Shown here in pieces: positions 1-12,441 of a DNA stretch of 64,000 bases. Under the pieces are notes generated by a model. The model ran no database searches, was not told the origin of the DNA, and was given only the letters and a program-made list of their open reading frames with translations. Both the position numbers and the translations under genes were made by a program. Position 1 is the first letter of the stretch; each line of letters starts with the position of its first letter. Origin of the DNA: Closterium sp. Naga37s-1 (lineage: Eukaryota > Streptophyta > Zygnematophyceae > Desmidiales > Closteriaceae); assembly GCA_947471745.1 (NCBI GenBank), contig CANJKZ010000476.1, positions 682,001 through 746,000 of the forward strand. Direction: 5' to 3'.

Positions 1-3000
1 CATCCCGTGCTTATCGTGAACCATGTCCAGGTAATGAGGCGCGCCAGGTAAGGGACGCGATGGGGCAGGACGGGACAGTACGGGAAGCGACGGGACTGGA
101 CAGGACTGGACGGGAAGGGACTAGAGGGACGGGACGGGACGGCACAGGAAGGTAAGAATCTCGACGAGGGGCCGGGAGGGGACGTGACGGGAAGGCGGGA
201 TGCGACGAGACCGGACGCAAATGGAAGGGAGGGAAGAGGAGCACGCGGAAGGGGCGGGATGCGACGGTACGGGGCGGAAACGGGAGGGACGGGAGGGGAC
301 GCGACGAGGGGGCGTGCATGCAGGGGGTCATGCATGAATGCAGGTCCTTGGCGTAGCAGGGTGAAGAGCACATCGTGTAATACAGCACAGCACGAGAACA
401 GCGCACAGTGCAGCAGCGCCTGGACGAGTGGGGCGATTGCGAGCGCAAGTGCAGCCAGTGGCGCGAAGCCGCCAAACATGTCCCAAAACTCGGTCGTCCA
501 GCTTGCCGTCGACTGGTTGCAGGGGGGATGGGGGCCGAGCGGGGGAGTGGGAGAGGGAGCGAAGCAGGAGCAAGTAGGGAGCGGAGGAGCGGAGAGAGGA
601 GGGGAAGGGCGGGAGAGAGGCAGCGGAAGAGGGAGAGAAAGGAGCGGGAGGAGAGCGGGGGAGAGGCGGGTTGGAGTGGAGGCGGGGAGAAGGAGCAGGG
701 GGGGGAGGGGAGGGGGTAGGTGGGATGTGGAGGGGAGGAAATGGGAGGGGAGGTGAGTGGAGACAGGAAATGCGCTCCTGCTTGCCGGCGTTCATCCTCC
801 CTATCTCCGTTCTCTCCTCCCCAACCCCTTTTCCTTTCCCCCACCCCCCTTGCCTTTCCACTCATTCTCCCTGCTGCCCTGATTAGGTGCGAACGACGGG
901 TTGCGATAAATCCCGTCATTCCCCCTTCTGCTCCCCATCAATTCCCGCTCTGCTTTTCCATCAATTTCCCCTCTGCTCTCTATTTCCCCCCCTGCTTCTC
1001 CTCCGTTCCCCCCCTGCTTCCCCCCATCCCCTTCCCTGCTTCCCCCCATCCCCTTCCCTGCTTCCCCCCATCCCCTTCCCTGCTCCCCCCCATCCCCTCA
1101 GCCCTCCTTCCCCCCACCCTCTGCCCTGTTCCACCCTGCCCTCCCCATCCCTGCCTTTCCCTCCCTGCCCTGCGCTTCCCTTCCCCATCCCTTCTCAACC
1201 CTTCCCTTCCTTTTCATGCCCTCCCCTTCCCCTTCACACCTCACCCGCCCACTACCGTAGTTCCCATGCATGTGCACCCATCACTGTCTCCCCACATGCT
1301 TTCATCATGTGCGCTTGCTTGTGTTCCCTTGCAGTTGTTCCTTTGGCACCTCACACCACCTCCCCCATGTTCCTTCACACAATTATTCCTGCCTACTCCA
1401 CTCCCTGTATTTTCAGTGGCGAAGCAGAGGAGCAAGCTGAGGCGCAGCTAAAGCTAGTCCACGCTCTATACCGTACCACCACCTGTTTTTCTTGTGTGTT
1501 GTATGCAAGCATGATACTGTATTAGTGTAGGAGATATCCATATCAAAGGCACAATATGTACTTTTCTTTCTGCAGTGCAAGATATTCTTCCAAGATGTAT
1601 GGACACTGAGAGTGTCAGAAGGATAGATAGAGGCATGTCCCTAATACTGGCATGTTCCTATACTGGCTTGTAGCTTGTAGCTTTGCGTATGCATTACAGG
1701 TTGTATGACACCTGGTGTCGCAATGGTGCCTCAAATCCATGAGAAGGCAGGGAGGTGTGATGGAAAGGCAGGGAGATGGGTAGTGAGGGGAGATTTGAAG
1801 GGACGGAGGGTGAAAAGGGAATACAAGCGAGTAAACATGAGTTAATAAGATGCATGTATGGGGCAAAAGTGATGGCAGCACATGCACATGAACTGGAGGG
1901 CAGAAGGCGAGGAGTGACGTAGAAGGGCGGGGTCGAGAAGGGAAGGGCAGGGAGGAAAGGGCAGGGATGGGGATGAAGGGGAGGGGAGGAAGGGGAGGGA
2001 ATGATGGGGAGAGAAGGAAGGGAAGGGGAGGAAGTGGAGGGAAGGAAGGGAAAAGGGGGGAGGGGAGATTGGTTACAGGAAGGAAGGGACGGCGGTGAGG
2101 ATTGCGAGAGTGAGAATGGCAGGAAGAGTGTGAGAGGGCAGACGGGCCTTGTGATGTGGCCCACAAGAGATGAGAAGGAAAACGAGATGGTGGGAGGCAT
2201 GAAGGAGATAAGGAGAGAAGCAAGGAAGGCAGGGAGAGGTGGTGGGAGGCATGAAGGAGAGATGGAAAAGGGGAAGCGGGATTGGAAAAAGGGGTGAATG
2301 AAAAGTGAGAATTCGGTAAGAAGGTGAGTGACGGGGGAAACAGAGTGGGCAGAGGGGAGAAAGGGTGAGTGTGGGGGAAAGAGAGTGAGCAGAGGGGAAA
2401 ACGCGTGAGTGAGGGGTGAAAGAGAGTGAGCAGAGGGGAAACGGGTGCATAAAAGGGGGGTAATGAGAGCCTGCAGGGGGGGAAATGAGGGCGTGCAGGG
2501 GGGGAAATGAGGGCGTGCAGGGGGGGAAATGAGGGCGTGCAGGGGGGATGCCGCGCGAGGAGGCGAGAGGAGCACGCACGGGGAGGGGAGAGGAGCACGC
2601 GCGGGGAGGCGAGAGGAGCACGCACGCGGAGGGGAGAGGAGCACGCACGCGGAGGGGAGAGGAGCACGCACGCGGAGGGGAGAGGAGCACGCGCGGGGAG
2701 GGGAGAGGAGCACGCGCGGAGAGACGAGAGGAGCACGCACGGGGAGGGGAGAGGAGCACTCGCGGGGAGGCGAGAGGAGCACGCACGCGGAGGGGAGAGG
2801 AGCACGCACGCGGAGGGGAGAGGAGCACGCACGCGGAGGGGAGAGGAGCACGCGCTGGGAGGGGAGAGGAGCACGCGCTGAGAGGCGAGAGGAGCACGCG
2901 CGGGGAGGCGAGAGGAGGCGAGAAGGGGATATTGGGCGGCAGAAATGGGAGATCGGGCCGCGGGAACGGGAACTCGGGCGGGTTGCACGGGAGATCGGTC

Positions 3001-3150
3001 GGCGAGCAGGGGAGATGGGGTGGCGGGGAAGCGGAGGTCGGGTGGTGGGAAGATGACGGCTATTACCTAATCATAAGCATAGGCAAAGGGGAGCGCTACT
3101 GCTGCTCACCCCTGTTACGTGACATTCTTTGTCCTTTTGACGCCTTTGGA
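1..3150. other. low-complexity region, no confident gene
   Basis: I see no gene I can support here. Positions 1-330 are purine-rich short repeats around gacgggac, 540-770 is G/A-rich, and 790-1240 is C/T-rich with a ~20-bp tandem unit near 1000-1085. Two small exon-like pieces stand out. One is 330-540, open in several frames, including a hydrophobic minus-strand stretch and a plus-strand stretch containing ERKCSQWREAAK. The other is a possible plus-strand last exon at 1412-1451, after a ttttcag acceptor, ending AKQRSKLRRS and a stop. Neither resembles a family I recognise. Long open frames on both strands are products of the base composition. Confidence 0.5.
2548..2925. repeat. GC-rich minisatellite, ~21-24 bp unit
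   Basis: About 16 head-to-tail copies of a unit close to gcggaggggagaggagcacg, with scattered substitutions. Adjacent copies vary between acgcacgc, acgcgcgg and acgcgctg endings. The unit length leaves several frames open on both strands (Arg/Glu/Gly-rich or Pro/Ser/Leu-rich), which I take as an artefact rather than a gene. Confidence 0.85.
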
Positions 3151-4018
3151 TAGGAGCTAGGTTACTAATGGAGTGGTAATGCTTCTACTACGTGTAAGGA
3201 GGTAGGGCTGGAGTGCTAACCTTGGCGCTTGATTTTTCCCTATCACTTCACTCCCTTGCACAATCTGTGTTCCCGTCGTCAGTGTTGGTCGCACAAAGTG
3301 CAACTTCCCAAACCTGTCACGCAAGAGGTTCGGATGTGACCCAAACCTGCCCCTGAGCTCTTGTGTTGGCCTCAACACTTTGGAACTTCGCGCATGTATT
3401 TCCCCCGCTCGTAAAAAAACTCGTCACTCGTAAACCAATCAGGATCTTACTTTCCCAACCAAGTGTTAAAGCCAGGATCTCAAGTAAGAGAAATTGGCTT
3501 CAATTGCAAAACACTTGCAGCTCGAGTCACCCTGTTTGTTTAGGCGAAATCGAGTGGTTGGGTTGGAGGTTCAGTGTGCGACTGATCCCCGATTTGCCCG
3601 TGAATCTCAATTGCAAAACAAATTGCTGTGCATGAGATTTTTCGGCAAGTGAGACACATTGCTGGGAAATGAGCTTCGGAACCCAACCAGATTTCCGTGC
3701 CTAGTTGGTTCGGAAGTTCACTGCGATTTTTGTTTGCTTCGCATCCCTCGTTTCAGCTCTCGTCAACTACTCTACCTCGTCAACCAATCACAGCCTAACA
3801 CAATTCACTAACTGCAAAACAGCCAAACTACTTGAGATCCTGGCTTTAAACAGTAGTAAATATGAGACGCGAGCTTTAAGAGCATTTGACGCGTCTTGAG
3901 TTCCGTCGGGTTTTCATATCTAAATACCCGGCACCCCTTAGTCGATGTTCGAACATTGATGTGGCAAGGTGTTGGATAGCGGTGACTCCTCCAAGACGAG
4001 CAGTGTGGCGACAAGCGA
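3151..4018 (+). promoter_or_regulatory. 5' flank and probable promoter of the WRKY-like gene
   Basis: About 870 bp of ordinary base composition between the low-complexity block and the WRKY start codon. CCAAT-type motifs (aaccaatcagg near 3434, caaccaatcacag near 3781) and W-box cores TTGAC on either strand, for example near 3889, are present. W-boxes near WRKY genes are known to mediate auto- or cross-regulation; here that is only an inference from short motifs. No TATA box or start site can be fixed. Confidence 0.35.
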
Positions 4019-7000
4019 ATGCCGCCCGGGGATTCACGCGGTAACATTACGCGTATCGGCAGTTTCCAACGGGTTCTAGGGATGCAAGCACAGCGAAAAC
4101 GCGTTCGACAATCTTCCTCGAGAACAAAATTCCTAAGCCATATTGAGATCCACGGTAGTAGTAGTAGTTTTGGTAATAGATTCAGTGCCGCCGCGGGATA
4201 CGCGCTAGTCCTAGAACGTCTTGTACAGACAGATGATGCCGTTGCCATGATGCCACGCGTGCCAGATCAGGAAACCCACGTGACGTCAGGTGCGGCCGCC
4301 GCTGCCGCTACAGCGCACGCCGCATTTAGCGGCAGGTTTTGCGGCGTATCTAATGTTCCCGCGCGGGACAATAGTACCACAATTAGTCGCCCTGCATTGT
4401 TCAGTGCACCCCAGGCTGCGTCGATTCCACATTGGAATGCTCGGAGCGTAACTAGTTGTAGCAGTAATAGTACTAACGATACCACCGTGTCGCCTGTAGT
4501 ACCTTTTACTACCACGACTAATAGTAGTACTAGTAGTAGCATCCAGTTGATAGCTGCTAGCGGCTTGTTCGGCGGTGTTGACCGGCGGCAGTCAGTGACG
4601 CCGCCGCCACCGAGTTGCGGCGCCGCCGGAGCAGATGGACGATTCAGCGGCGTCCCCGTGCCGGCCGTGACGAACGGATTCACAACGCCGCCGGGGGCGC
4701 CGGCGGAAGTGCCGGCGCTCGCCGCCCCGCCTCTGTCCGCCGCTGCGGCGGCGGCTGCGCTCCGGAGGCGCATTCCCCAGGGGGCCCTGCCCGACGACGG
4801 GTACTGCTGGCTGAAATACGGGGAGAAGCGGCTTGCGCGCAGCGGGAACTCGAAAATTAGGTGGGTGGAGTAGTAGACATGGCATGTGAGGACGTCAAAA
4901 GACCTGTAAATCAGGAAGATCCGGTGAGCGGACGAGTGTTGAGGTGGCTCTCTTGGAGAGGATAAGAACAAATCCCGCTTAAATGTTGAAGATCAGGTGG
5001 GTTGAGGGCATAAGCACAGGCAGGCGGCAGTGTGTCGATCAAAGAGGGAAGCGGGGGGTGTGGGAAGGCGGATCGAGGAGGGTGGAATGGGGAGAGGAGG
5101 GGAGGAAAGGGGGAAGGTGATCGGGAGGGGAATGAAAGAGAAAGAACGGGGTGGGGGGGAGGCGGGAGGGGGAACGTCTGGCCTCTCGAGACTTTCCTCT
5201 TGATCTGTCTTTGGATGTGTCTCCTCCAACATGCCACCCTCCCTCTCCCCTTACCCCCCCCCTTACTCCCCCTTTTTACACCCCCCTTTCCCCCCCATTC
5301 CCCCCATTTCCACCATTCCCCCCATTCCCCCCCATTCCCCACCTGCTACTGCCTTCCCCAGGTCATACTTCAAGTGCGCTAGCTCGATGCTTCGAACGAC
5401 ATCAGCGGAAAGTTTGGGACCAGCAGCACCAGCAGCAGCAGGAGCAGCAGGAACAGGAGCAGGCGCAGGAGCAGGAGCGGCAGGAGCAGGAGGAGGAGCA
5501 GCAGAAGCAGCAGCAGTGCCCTCGGGTGCTTTAGCAACTGGATCGGCACCAGCCGAACCTGTGGCAACATCTGATCTACCTGGATCCGGGCCACCTGGGT
5601 CAGGGGAACCTGGTTCAGGACCATCTGGGTCAAGCCCATCCGGGACAGGGCCATCTGGATCTGGGCCATCTAGACTAGGGCCGCTTGGATCCGGGCCGCT
5701 TGGATCCGGGCCAGCTGGGTCAGGTACATCTGCAGCAATGGAGATGACACCTTACCAAGACAGGTCTGGTACCCCACCGCCGCCATCCGAAGCTGCTTCC
5801 GCTGGCGCCAGAAGCACTCCCAGCGGCAGCACTCCCAGCAAAAGCACTCCTTGCAAAACCACTCCCAGCAGCGGCGGCACTCCCATCATCGGCACCAAGA
5901 ATAAGACCAGCGCAAGCGGCGCGACCGGCGGCGGGGCAGTGACCCGGCCCGCCTTCACCAAGAGTAGCAGCGGCGGCGGCGGCGGCGGCGACGGCGGTGC
6001 GAGCGGAGAGAAGAGCGCGACCGGTGGCGGCGGCGCCAGCGGAAGCGGCTGCACTGGCGGAAGCGGCGGCGGTGGAATGTGCCACTTCGAGCCATGTCCG
6101 GCAAAGAAGCAGGTAGACTGGCAGTTCAGTCTAGACGGCAGCGCTAGTGCGGGCCCGGTCTCCTTTGAAGTGACATACCTTCACGAGCATAATCACCCCA
6201 TGGCCGCCTCTCCTATCTCCCCCTCTCCAGCCCCCTCTGCCCCCATCCGAACCCCACTGCCTGGGGATTCCGGGTTTTGTCCCGGGGTGAATCGGCCAGT
6301 CCGAAACGGAAACCTGTTCGGGCAGGGGAATGTGGCGGAGGGGGTCGGAGGAGCAGGCACGACGGGAGGAGTGGCTAGTGGAGTGGCAGGAGGAGCGGCA
6401 AGCGGAGTGGTGGAAGGAGGAGGGATGGCAGCATTTGCGAGCGCAGGAGCGGCGCCTGCATTTCCCAGCCCAGGAGGAGCGCCAGCGCCAGCTTTTCCCA
6501 GCCCACGAGGGTCGGCGGCATTTGCTAGCCCAGAAGGAGCGACATCACTTGCCAGCCCAGGAGGGGCGGCAGTCCCTTGGAGTGCAGCTGGGCCGCCAGA
6601 TACAGCGCCTGAAGCACGGAGTACTCTTCATGGAAGGGAGACGCAAGGAGGGGGTTCGTCAGTGGCGGTTACTATGACTTCAGGCGCTGTTATGCTGAGG
6701 CCAGGGGTGAGCTTGAATGCAGCAGGGGCAGTAATCATGGGACCTGGAGCGGCAGCGGCGACTGTAGCTGCAGCAGCAGCAGCAGCCTCAGCAAGAGTAT
6801 CAGCAACAGGAGCAATTAGCGTAGAGACGAGAGGGCGTGTGGGGGTGGTGAAAGTGGAGGAAGGAGCGTGGAGTGGGGGCGAGTCACCATGGCAGGCACA
6901 ACACGTGTCGCAAGTTTCTCAACAGCAACTGCAGCAGCAGCATCGGCCAATGGTTCCTCCTATGCCATACCAGCAGCAAAAACAGGAGCAGCAACAAGAG

Positions 7001-9088
7001 CAACAGCAACAACAACAACAGCAGCAGCCGCAGCAGCAGCAGCATCAGTGGCAGCAACAACAACCGCAGCAGCAGCAGTGGCAGCAGCAACAGCCGCAGC
7101 AGCAGCAGTGGCAGCAGCAACCACCGCAACAGCATTTGCAGCAACAGCCGCAAGCTCCACGCCTTCAGCAGCAACAACAGCAGCAGCCATGGCAGCAGCA
7201 GCAGCAGCAGCAGCTACAACAGCAAGTGCAGCAGCCGTGGCAGGAGCATTCACACGCACCAGTTGTGCCTCAGCATCAGCGTGAGCATCAGCATCAGCAG
7301 TATCCAGTGCTCACACAGCCACAGCAGCACCATGAGCATACTCAAATGCTCACTGAACAACAGCAGCAGCCACACCAGCAGCAACAGCCGCCGCAACATA
7401 CGCAGCATACGTTTCAGGTGCATGGCCAGGAGAGAATGCAGCCGCCGCCCTTTGGGGGCCACCAGCAAGAACTGGCGTTCCACCAGAATCAAGCTCAGGG
7501 GTATTTTCAGGTGGACCCGCAACAAGGGAAGCATCCGGACCAACATGGGCTGCAGCAGTCGGATCAACAGCACCTCCAGCGTCAACAGCATCAATGTGGC
7601 GATCCGATGCCAGCAACATACAATCAATCTCGTATCCATCACCAGCAGCTGACGCAGCAACAGCCACAGCAACAGCCACAGTTGCAAATGCAGCTGCAAC
7701 CACAGCAGCAACTGCAGCAGAAACCACAGCAGCAACTGCAGCAGCAATCACAGCAGGAAGGGCAGCAGCACAGTCAGAACGAGGAGGGTGCATGCCTGTC
7801 ACGTCAGTATCAAGAACTGAAGGTGTCGCAAGAGCCATGGCAGCAGCAGCAATGGCCCTTGCAACTGCAGCAGCAGCATATGTGGCAGCACCAACCACAA
7901 GCACCACAAATGCAGCAGCAGAAGCAGCAACAGCAGCACCAACCACAAGCACCACAAATGCAGCAGCAGCAGCAGCAGCAACAGCAGCACCAACCACAAG
8001 TACCACAAATGCAGCAGCAGCAGCAGCAACAGCAGCACCAACCACAAGTACCACAAATGCAGCAGCAGCAGCAGCAGCAACAGCAGCACCAACCACAAGT
8101 ACCACAAATGCAGCAGCAGCAGCAGCAGCAACAGCAGCACCAACCACAAGTACCACAAATGCAGCAGCAGCAGCAGCAGCAACAGCAGCACCAACCACAA
8201 GTACCACAAATGCAGCAGCAGCAACAACAACAACAACAACAACAACAGCACCTTCCAAATAATCACCACCAGCAGAACTACCACCATCAACACCAGCAAA
8301 AACATCATTATCAGCATCCTTTTCAGCAGCCGCAGCGGCAGCAGCAGGAAGACGAAAACCAAAGAGAGGCGAAGCGTCCGTCCCTCGACTACGCAACGAG
8401 ACTCCTTCCCTTGCGCCTCCCAACCCTACCCCACGCACAGCAGTTCAACCCTCCGAAGCTGCCCTTCCAACCACACATGTCACTTAACAGCCCTGCGCTT
8501 CACACCCCTGCCCACTGTTCCACCGACTCAAATCACCAATCGCCCTTGCATCTCTCCATTCCGCCTCTCACACGCCCCACCACGCCTCTACAATGCGTCA
8601 GTCAGTCCCCACCTGCTGCGTTGTCCGGGTCCCGCTCGTGGCCTCCCCCAGATGCTCCCTCCCTGCGGCGACATACATTGCAACGAAACATGTCCACCCA
8701 AACCTGTGGCGCGTTTCCTTTGGAGTCGACTCAGAATGGTGCTCCCTCGCACGCACTGGAACGTAACTTGTCTACCCAGACTTGTGGTGCGTTTCCTCCC
8801 AGTCCAAGCAGTTTCTCGTTTGATGCGAGTCAAGGAGGGAGTGTGGATGGGGGTACGGGTCAGAATGGGTTGGTGCAGGGAGGCGGGAATGTGATGGGTG
8901 GTGTGGACGTGTCATTTGAGTCGACTCAAAAGTCACCTCAGAGCAGGTTCTTGTTTGACGGGAGTCGAGGATGGAGTGTGGATGGGGGTCGGGGTCAGGA
9001 TGGTTCTGTGCAGGGGGGAGGGAATATATTGGGTGGTTCACAGGGGATGGATGGGTTGTGGGAGGCACAAGGCCTGAAAGAGACGCTT

Positions 9089-9135
<47 letters not shown>

Positions 9136-10308
9136 CGGGCAGACGCAACATGAGCAGCAACAGCTTAAGCAACAGGAATTTGAGCAGATGCAAACGCAGG
9201 ATCAGAATCAGCACACGTTTCCACCAGGTCAGGAGCAGCAGCAGCAGCAGCCGCCGCAGCTCTATGTTGCTGCTCCAATCAACTATCTTCAGAGCCAAGG
9301 GGATCAGAGTAACAACCACGACTCCATTCACAGCCAGCAGCACCTGCAGCATCACGAACACCAGTACCAGCTGCACCAGCAACAACAGCACCAACACCAG
9401 CAGCAGCAGCAGCAGCAGCAGCACCAACAGCAGCACCATGAGCAGCAACACGAGCAACAACAACAACAGCACCAGGAGCACGAACAGCAGGAGCAGCAGC
9501 CGCAGCAAGAGCCGCATCTGGAAAACTCGAACAACACTCTCTTGCACACTTCGTGCACGTGCCAGCACGTGAGCCACCATCACCACCCTCCATCAGGTTC
9601 ATCTCCTGTTGAGTCGACTGAAAACTCATTTCAGCACCACGCGTCATGCGCCTCCCTGCCAGCTCCCAGCAGCATACCCCCTGATGCCATGCCGTTGCTG
9701 ATTTCTGCAAGGCAAGATATGCAGATGGGGGATGTGAGAGATGGTGCAGATCACCAGGAGCAACAGGATTTGGAGAACAGGTCACAGCCCTTCCATTCTA
9801 TCTCAATGCCACAGCCTTTTCAGTCTGGTTTGCAGCAATTGCAATGCGTGAATCAGCTGTTGCAGCACATTCCCGAGCCCATGCATGGCGTTTCACCAAA
9901 TCCTGGAGGCAACTCACAGCAATTACCATCAGGTTCCTTCCCGTCATATCATGTGCCATCAGGTGATGTGGCTTCATTAGCCACATCATCAGGAGTCATG
10001 CCAACACAAGTCATGCCATTAGGAGCTATGTCATCAGAAGCCACGTCGTCAGGAGTCATTGCATCAGGAGACCTTTCTCCACACCTCATTCAAGGTCCAT
10101 CAGGTTTCCCTGCTGGAGCCATGCCATCAGATGTCATGATGATGTGCGCATCAAGCAACAATTCAGCAGGCTATGCTCAGGGACATACAGCGGAGTGGCA
10201 GCAAATAATAGCGCAGCAGCAATCAGAACGACAGGGACAGCCTCAGCTCGAGTATTCAAATCAGCAACAGCAGGAGGAGCAACCTGGGTATCAGCAAGCG
10301 CCATTGAC

Positions 10309-10368
<60 letters not shown>

Positions 10369-10505
10369 AGGGGGATGGTTTCAGCAGCACCAGATTGAGC
10401 AGACGCTGGAAACCAGTGCAACCTTTCCCCATGGGGGAGATCAGGGCTCTAAATCGCTGCCAGTGCTACGGTACATGGAACAGCAGCAGCAGGAGTGGTC
10501 TCAGG

Positions 10506-10539
<34 letters not shown>

Positions 10540-10813
10540 AACCCCGATTTCTGGGACACAGCAGCATGGTCTTGAGGAGGCTTGGAGGTTACTAGAAGAG
10601 CAACAACTAACACTTAACCCGTCGCTTACTAGTCACTCACATCCCATAGAATCCCACCAGCAACTCTTGGAACCTCAGCAGCATCTGCCTGACAGCCAGA
10701 TGCACACTACGAACGAAGTGCAGCTGGATCAGGGCCGCTGTATGGACGGCATTCCAACACCTGTCCTGACATTCAAGCAGGATATGGATGGGATTACGGA
10801 TAGTCCAACGTGA
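4019..10813 (+). CDS. WRKY-like transcription factor with split zinc finger and giant poly-Gln region
   Basis: Exon 1 is 4019-4860 and exon 2 is 5362-10813, giving about 2,097 residues. The intron falls in the Arg codon just before SYFKC, the conserved R-type intron site of plant WRKY domains, which strongly supports the call. The DNA-contact heptapeptide is WLKYGEK (residues 264-270) rather than WRKYGQK. After SYFKC comes a 234-residue Gly/Ser/Ala/Pro-rich insert, then CHFEPC-PAKKQV and a terminal HNH, so the zinc site would be C-X4-C-X30-H-X-H, longer than the usual C-X4-5-C-X22-23. Residues ~800-2010 are dominated by Gln tracts with Ser/Pro-rich spacers. WRKY proteins bind W-box DNA in the nucleus; the altered heptapeptide makes W-box binding doubtful. 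The first ATG after an upstream non-coding stretch was chosen; ATG 4081 is an alternative. Confidence 0.8.
8676..8797 (+). repeat. direct duplication around a palindrome (WRKY CDS)
   Basis: Copies of ~44 bp lie at 8676-8719 and 8754-8797 (encoding RNMSTQTCGAFP and RNLSTQTCGAFP). A degenerate palindrome, TTGGAGTCGACTCAGA, starts exactly where the first copy ends (about 8719-8735) and encodes LESTQ. Confidence 0.75.
8818..9037 (+). repeat. direct duplication around a palindrome (WRKY CDS)
   Basis: Copies of ~85 bp at 8818-8902 and 8953-9037 (encoding FDASQGGSVDGG... and FDGSRGWSVDGG...) flank the palindrome TTTGAGTCGACTCAAA at 8915-8930, which encodes FESTQ. Both copies and the palindrome stay in the WRKY reading frame. 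Confidence 0.85.
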
Positions 10814-12441
10814 AAAAAAAAAAGCATGCTCAATGGAATGAGGTAAGTGCATTGAGTGCCTACATTGAGCCTGGTCGGAAGTGGAGCCACTCTACTCGTC
10901 TCGACGTGCGATAAAGACATAGTCCAGTGTAGGAATGCCTTGACCAGTCGACCAATTTGATGTTGCTTTAGAATGAGATATCAGCGAGCCTGTCGGAGCT
11001 GGAGAAGCCTAGCTAGCTCGCTGGTGACCATTGCATAACCAAGCAACCGCAGGATAGTACACAGATTAGGTTAGGATAAATGTCCACTATGCCTAGTCTG
11101 GGTTAGTGTTATCAGAAGGAATGGTTATCTGACTATGTGAGTTACTTGGATTACCAAGTCATAACCAAACGTTCACGGAGGCCCACTGTGCGACCTAATC
11201 TAGTCTGACTGTGTGCCCACTGTAGTCTGTTATCAGAAATCTAGGTGAGTGAAAGCTGAAACCTGAGCCGTGTGAATACTCCAGGCCAGACCAGTCGACA
11301 AAGGTTCAAATGGAGATTTCCAGGGTTTCCTGACGTGGGCTATCTCGTCCTCGCCTCGACCAGTACTGTTCGGAGGGGGTCAAACATTCCGATGAAGTCC
11401 ACCTCATTGCTGGTATATTTCTGCTTGCCACGATGCCAGCTCGGAATAGCTGACTCACATTGCAAGAACAATTCGTGGAAGGTGGGCTGTCTCTATGAGC
11501 TTCGTAAGAAATGCATTCTGATTGGGTACCTCGGCATCTTGAGCCATTCAGCGGAGCTGTCACAAACGCAGACAATGCCACATCACCAGAAAAATCCTGG
11601 CCACTAAGCACCCGCGCCGTGCATCTTATCGTTTCCCGCATTTGAGCAGTGACCGCGCCGCTCAACCTCCAATGCATCGTCTCGATACGCCATCGAGGTT
11701 GGACCACCGCATCCTGTGGCTGTCCTTCTGCGTGTCTGGCCTTGTCACTTTCACCATCGTTTCATGCCATCTCACCCCGGCGTTTCCCGACCGTCAGCAA
11801 AGAGGCAGGTTTAAACCGTCGATACACACCGTCGGCTGACCTGACAACTGCTCGGCACCGTTCGATCTGACTAGACATTGATCCTCGCCTTGCGATGAAA
11901 CCAAGGGAGATGCAATTCTGGTTGAACGCCTCCAACCGCATCAGTAGCAGCATGCAGCAGTCACAGAAATCGATGAGGGAGACCTCCCTCCCTCCCAGCC
12001 ATGCCCCCTCAAGTTCTCGAATCGTGAATCGTGATCGGACAGATTCATTCCATACAGATCACTCATCGGACAGCCGTGACTTGGCGTCGGAGTTCCTTCG
12101 GCGAAACCGAGGGATAGGCCAACGCCTTGCTTCATGTGCTTCATAGGCATATTTTGTCAAGCGCTGAAGCCAGTTGGTGTCAATAGCTCCTAATCACAGC
12201 GCTGGTTGGCTTGCTCCATTCTAAACTTGCCTGAATCAGCTAAGACTGAAAGAACATGGCTTCTCTCACCACCTCCTCTCAAGGTGCTCTTGGTTTTCTA
12301 TGTGGATCCCATAATCTGCTGTTGCCATAAAAAATATCGTGTCAATTTTGCACGAAATTGTAACACTTGCGATGTCAAATAGATCGAGCCCTGCTCTAAG
12401 AAACTGCTTCAAGGAACTCTGATTTCCCCCGTTTTGCCCGA
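10814..12441. other. intergenic, nothing recognised
   Basis: About 1.6 kb of normal composition after the WRKY stop codon, which is followed by an A-run at 10814-10823. I see no conserved coding segment, RNA gene or repeat. It should contain the WRKY 3' UTR and the 5' flank, perhaps an upstream exon, of the BADC-like gene. Confidence 0.5.

Larger units (their letters stand above)
6910..10560 (+). repeat. CAG/CAA repeat region encoding poly-Gln
   Basis: Within WRKY exon 2. Many CAG/CAA runs, the longest near 9090-9135, 10310-10370 and 10505-10540. Between 7905 and 8220 a ~63-bp unit encoding HQPQVPQM followed by a Gln run is repeated about six times. Synonymous CAG/CAA interruptions and non-Gln spacers are common, so the tract is selected or old in part rather than one fresh expansion. 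Confidence 0.9.

Noticed and set aside
1615-2990. Large minus-strand Pro/Ser/Leu-rich open frames
   Set aside because: They arise from purine-rich low-complexity DNA and the GC minisatellite; no domain, conserved start or splice pattern.
6880-8440. Long open frames antisense or in other frames to the WRKY poly-Gln region (poly-Leu, poly-Ala, poly-Ser)
   Set aside because: They are automatic by-products of CAG repeats read in other frames.
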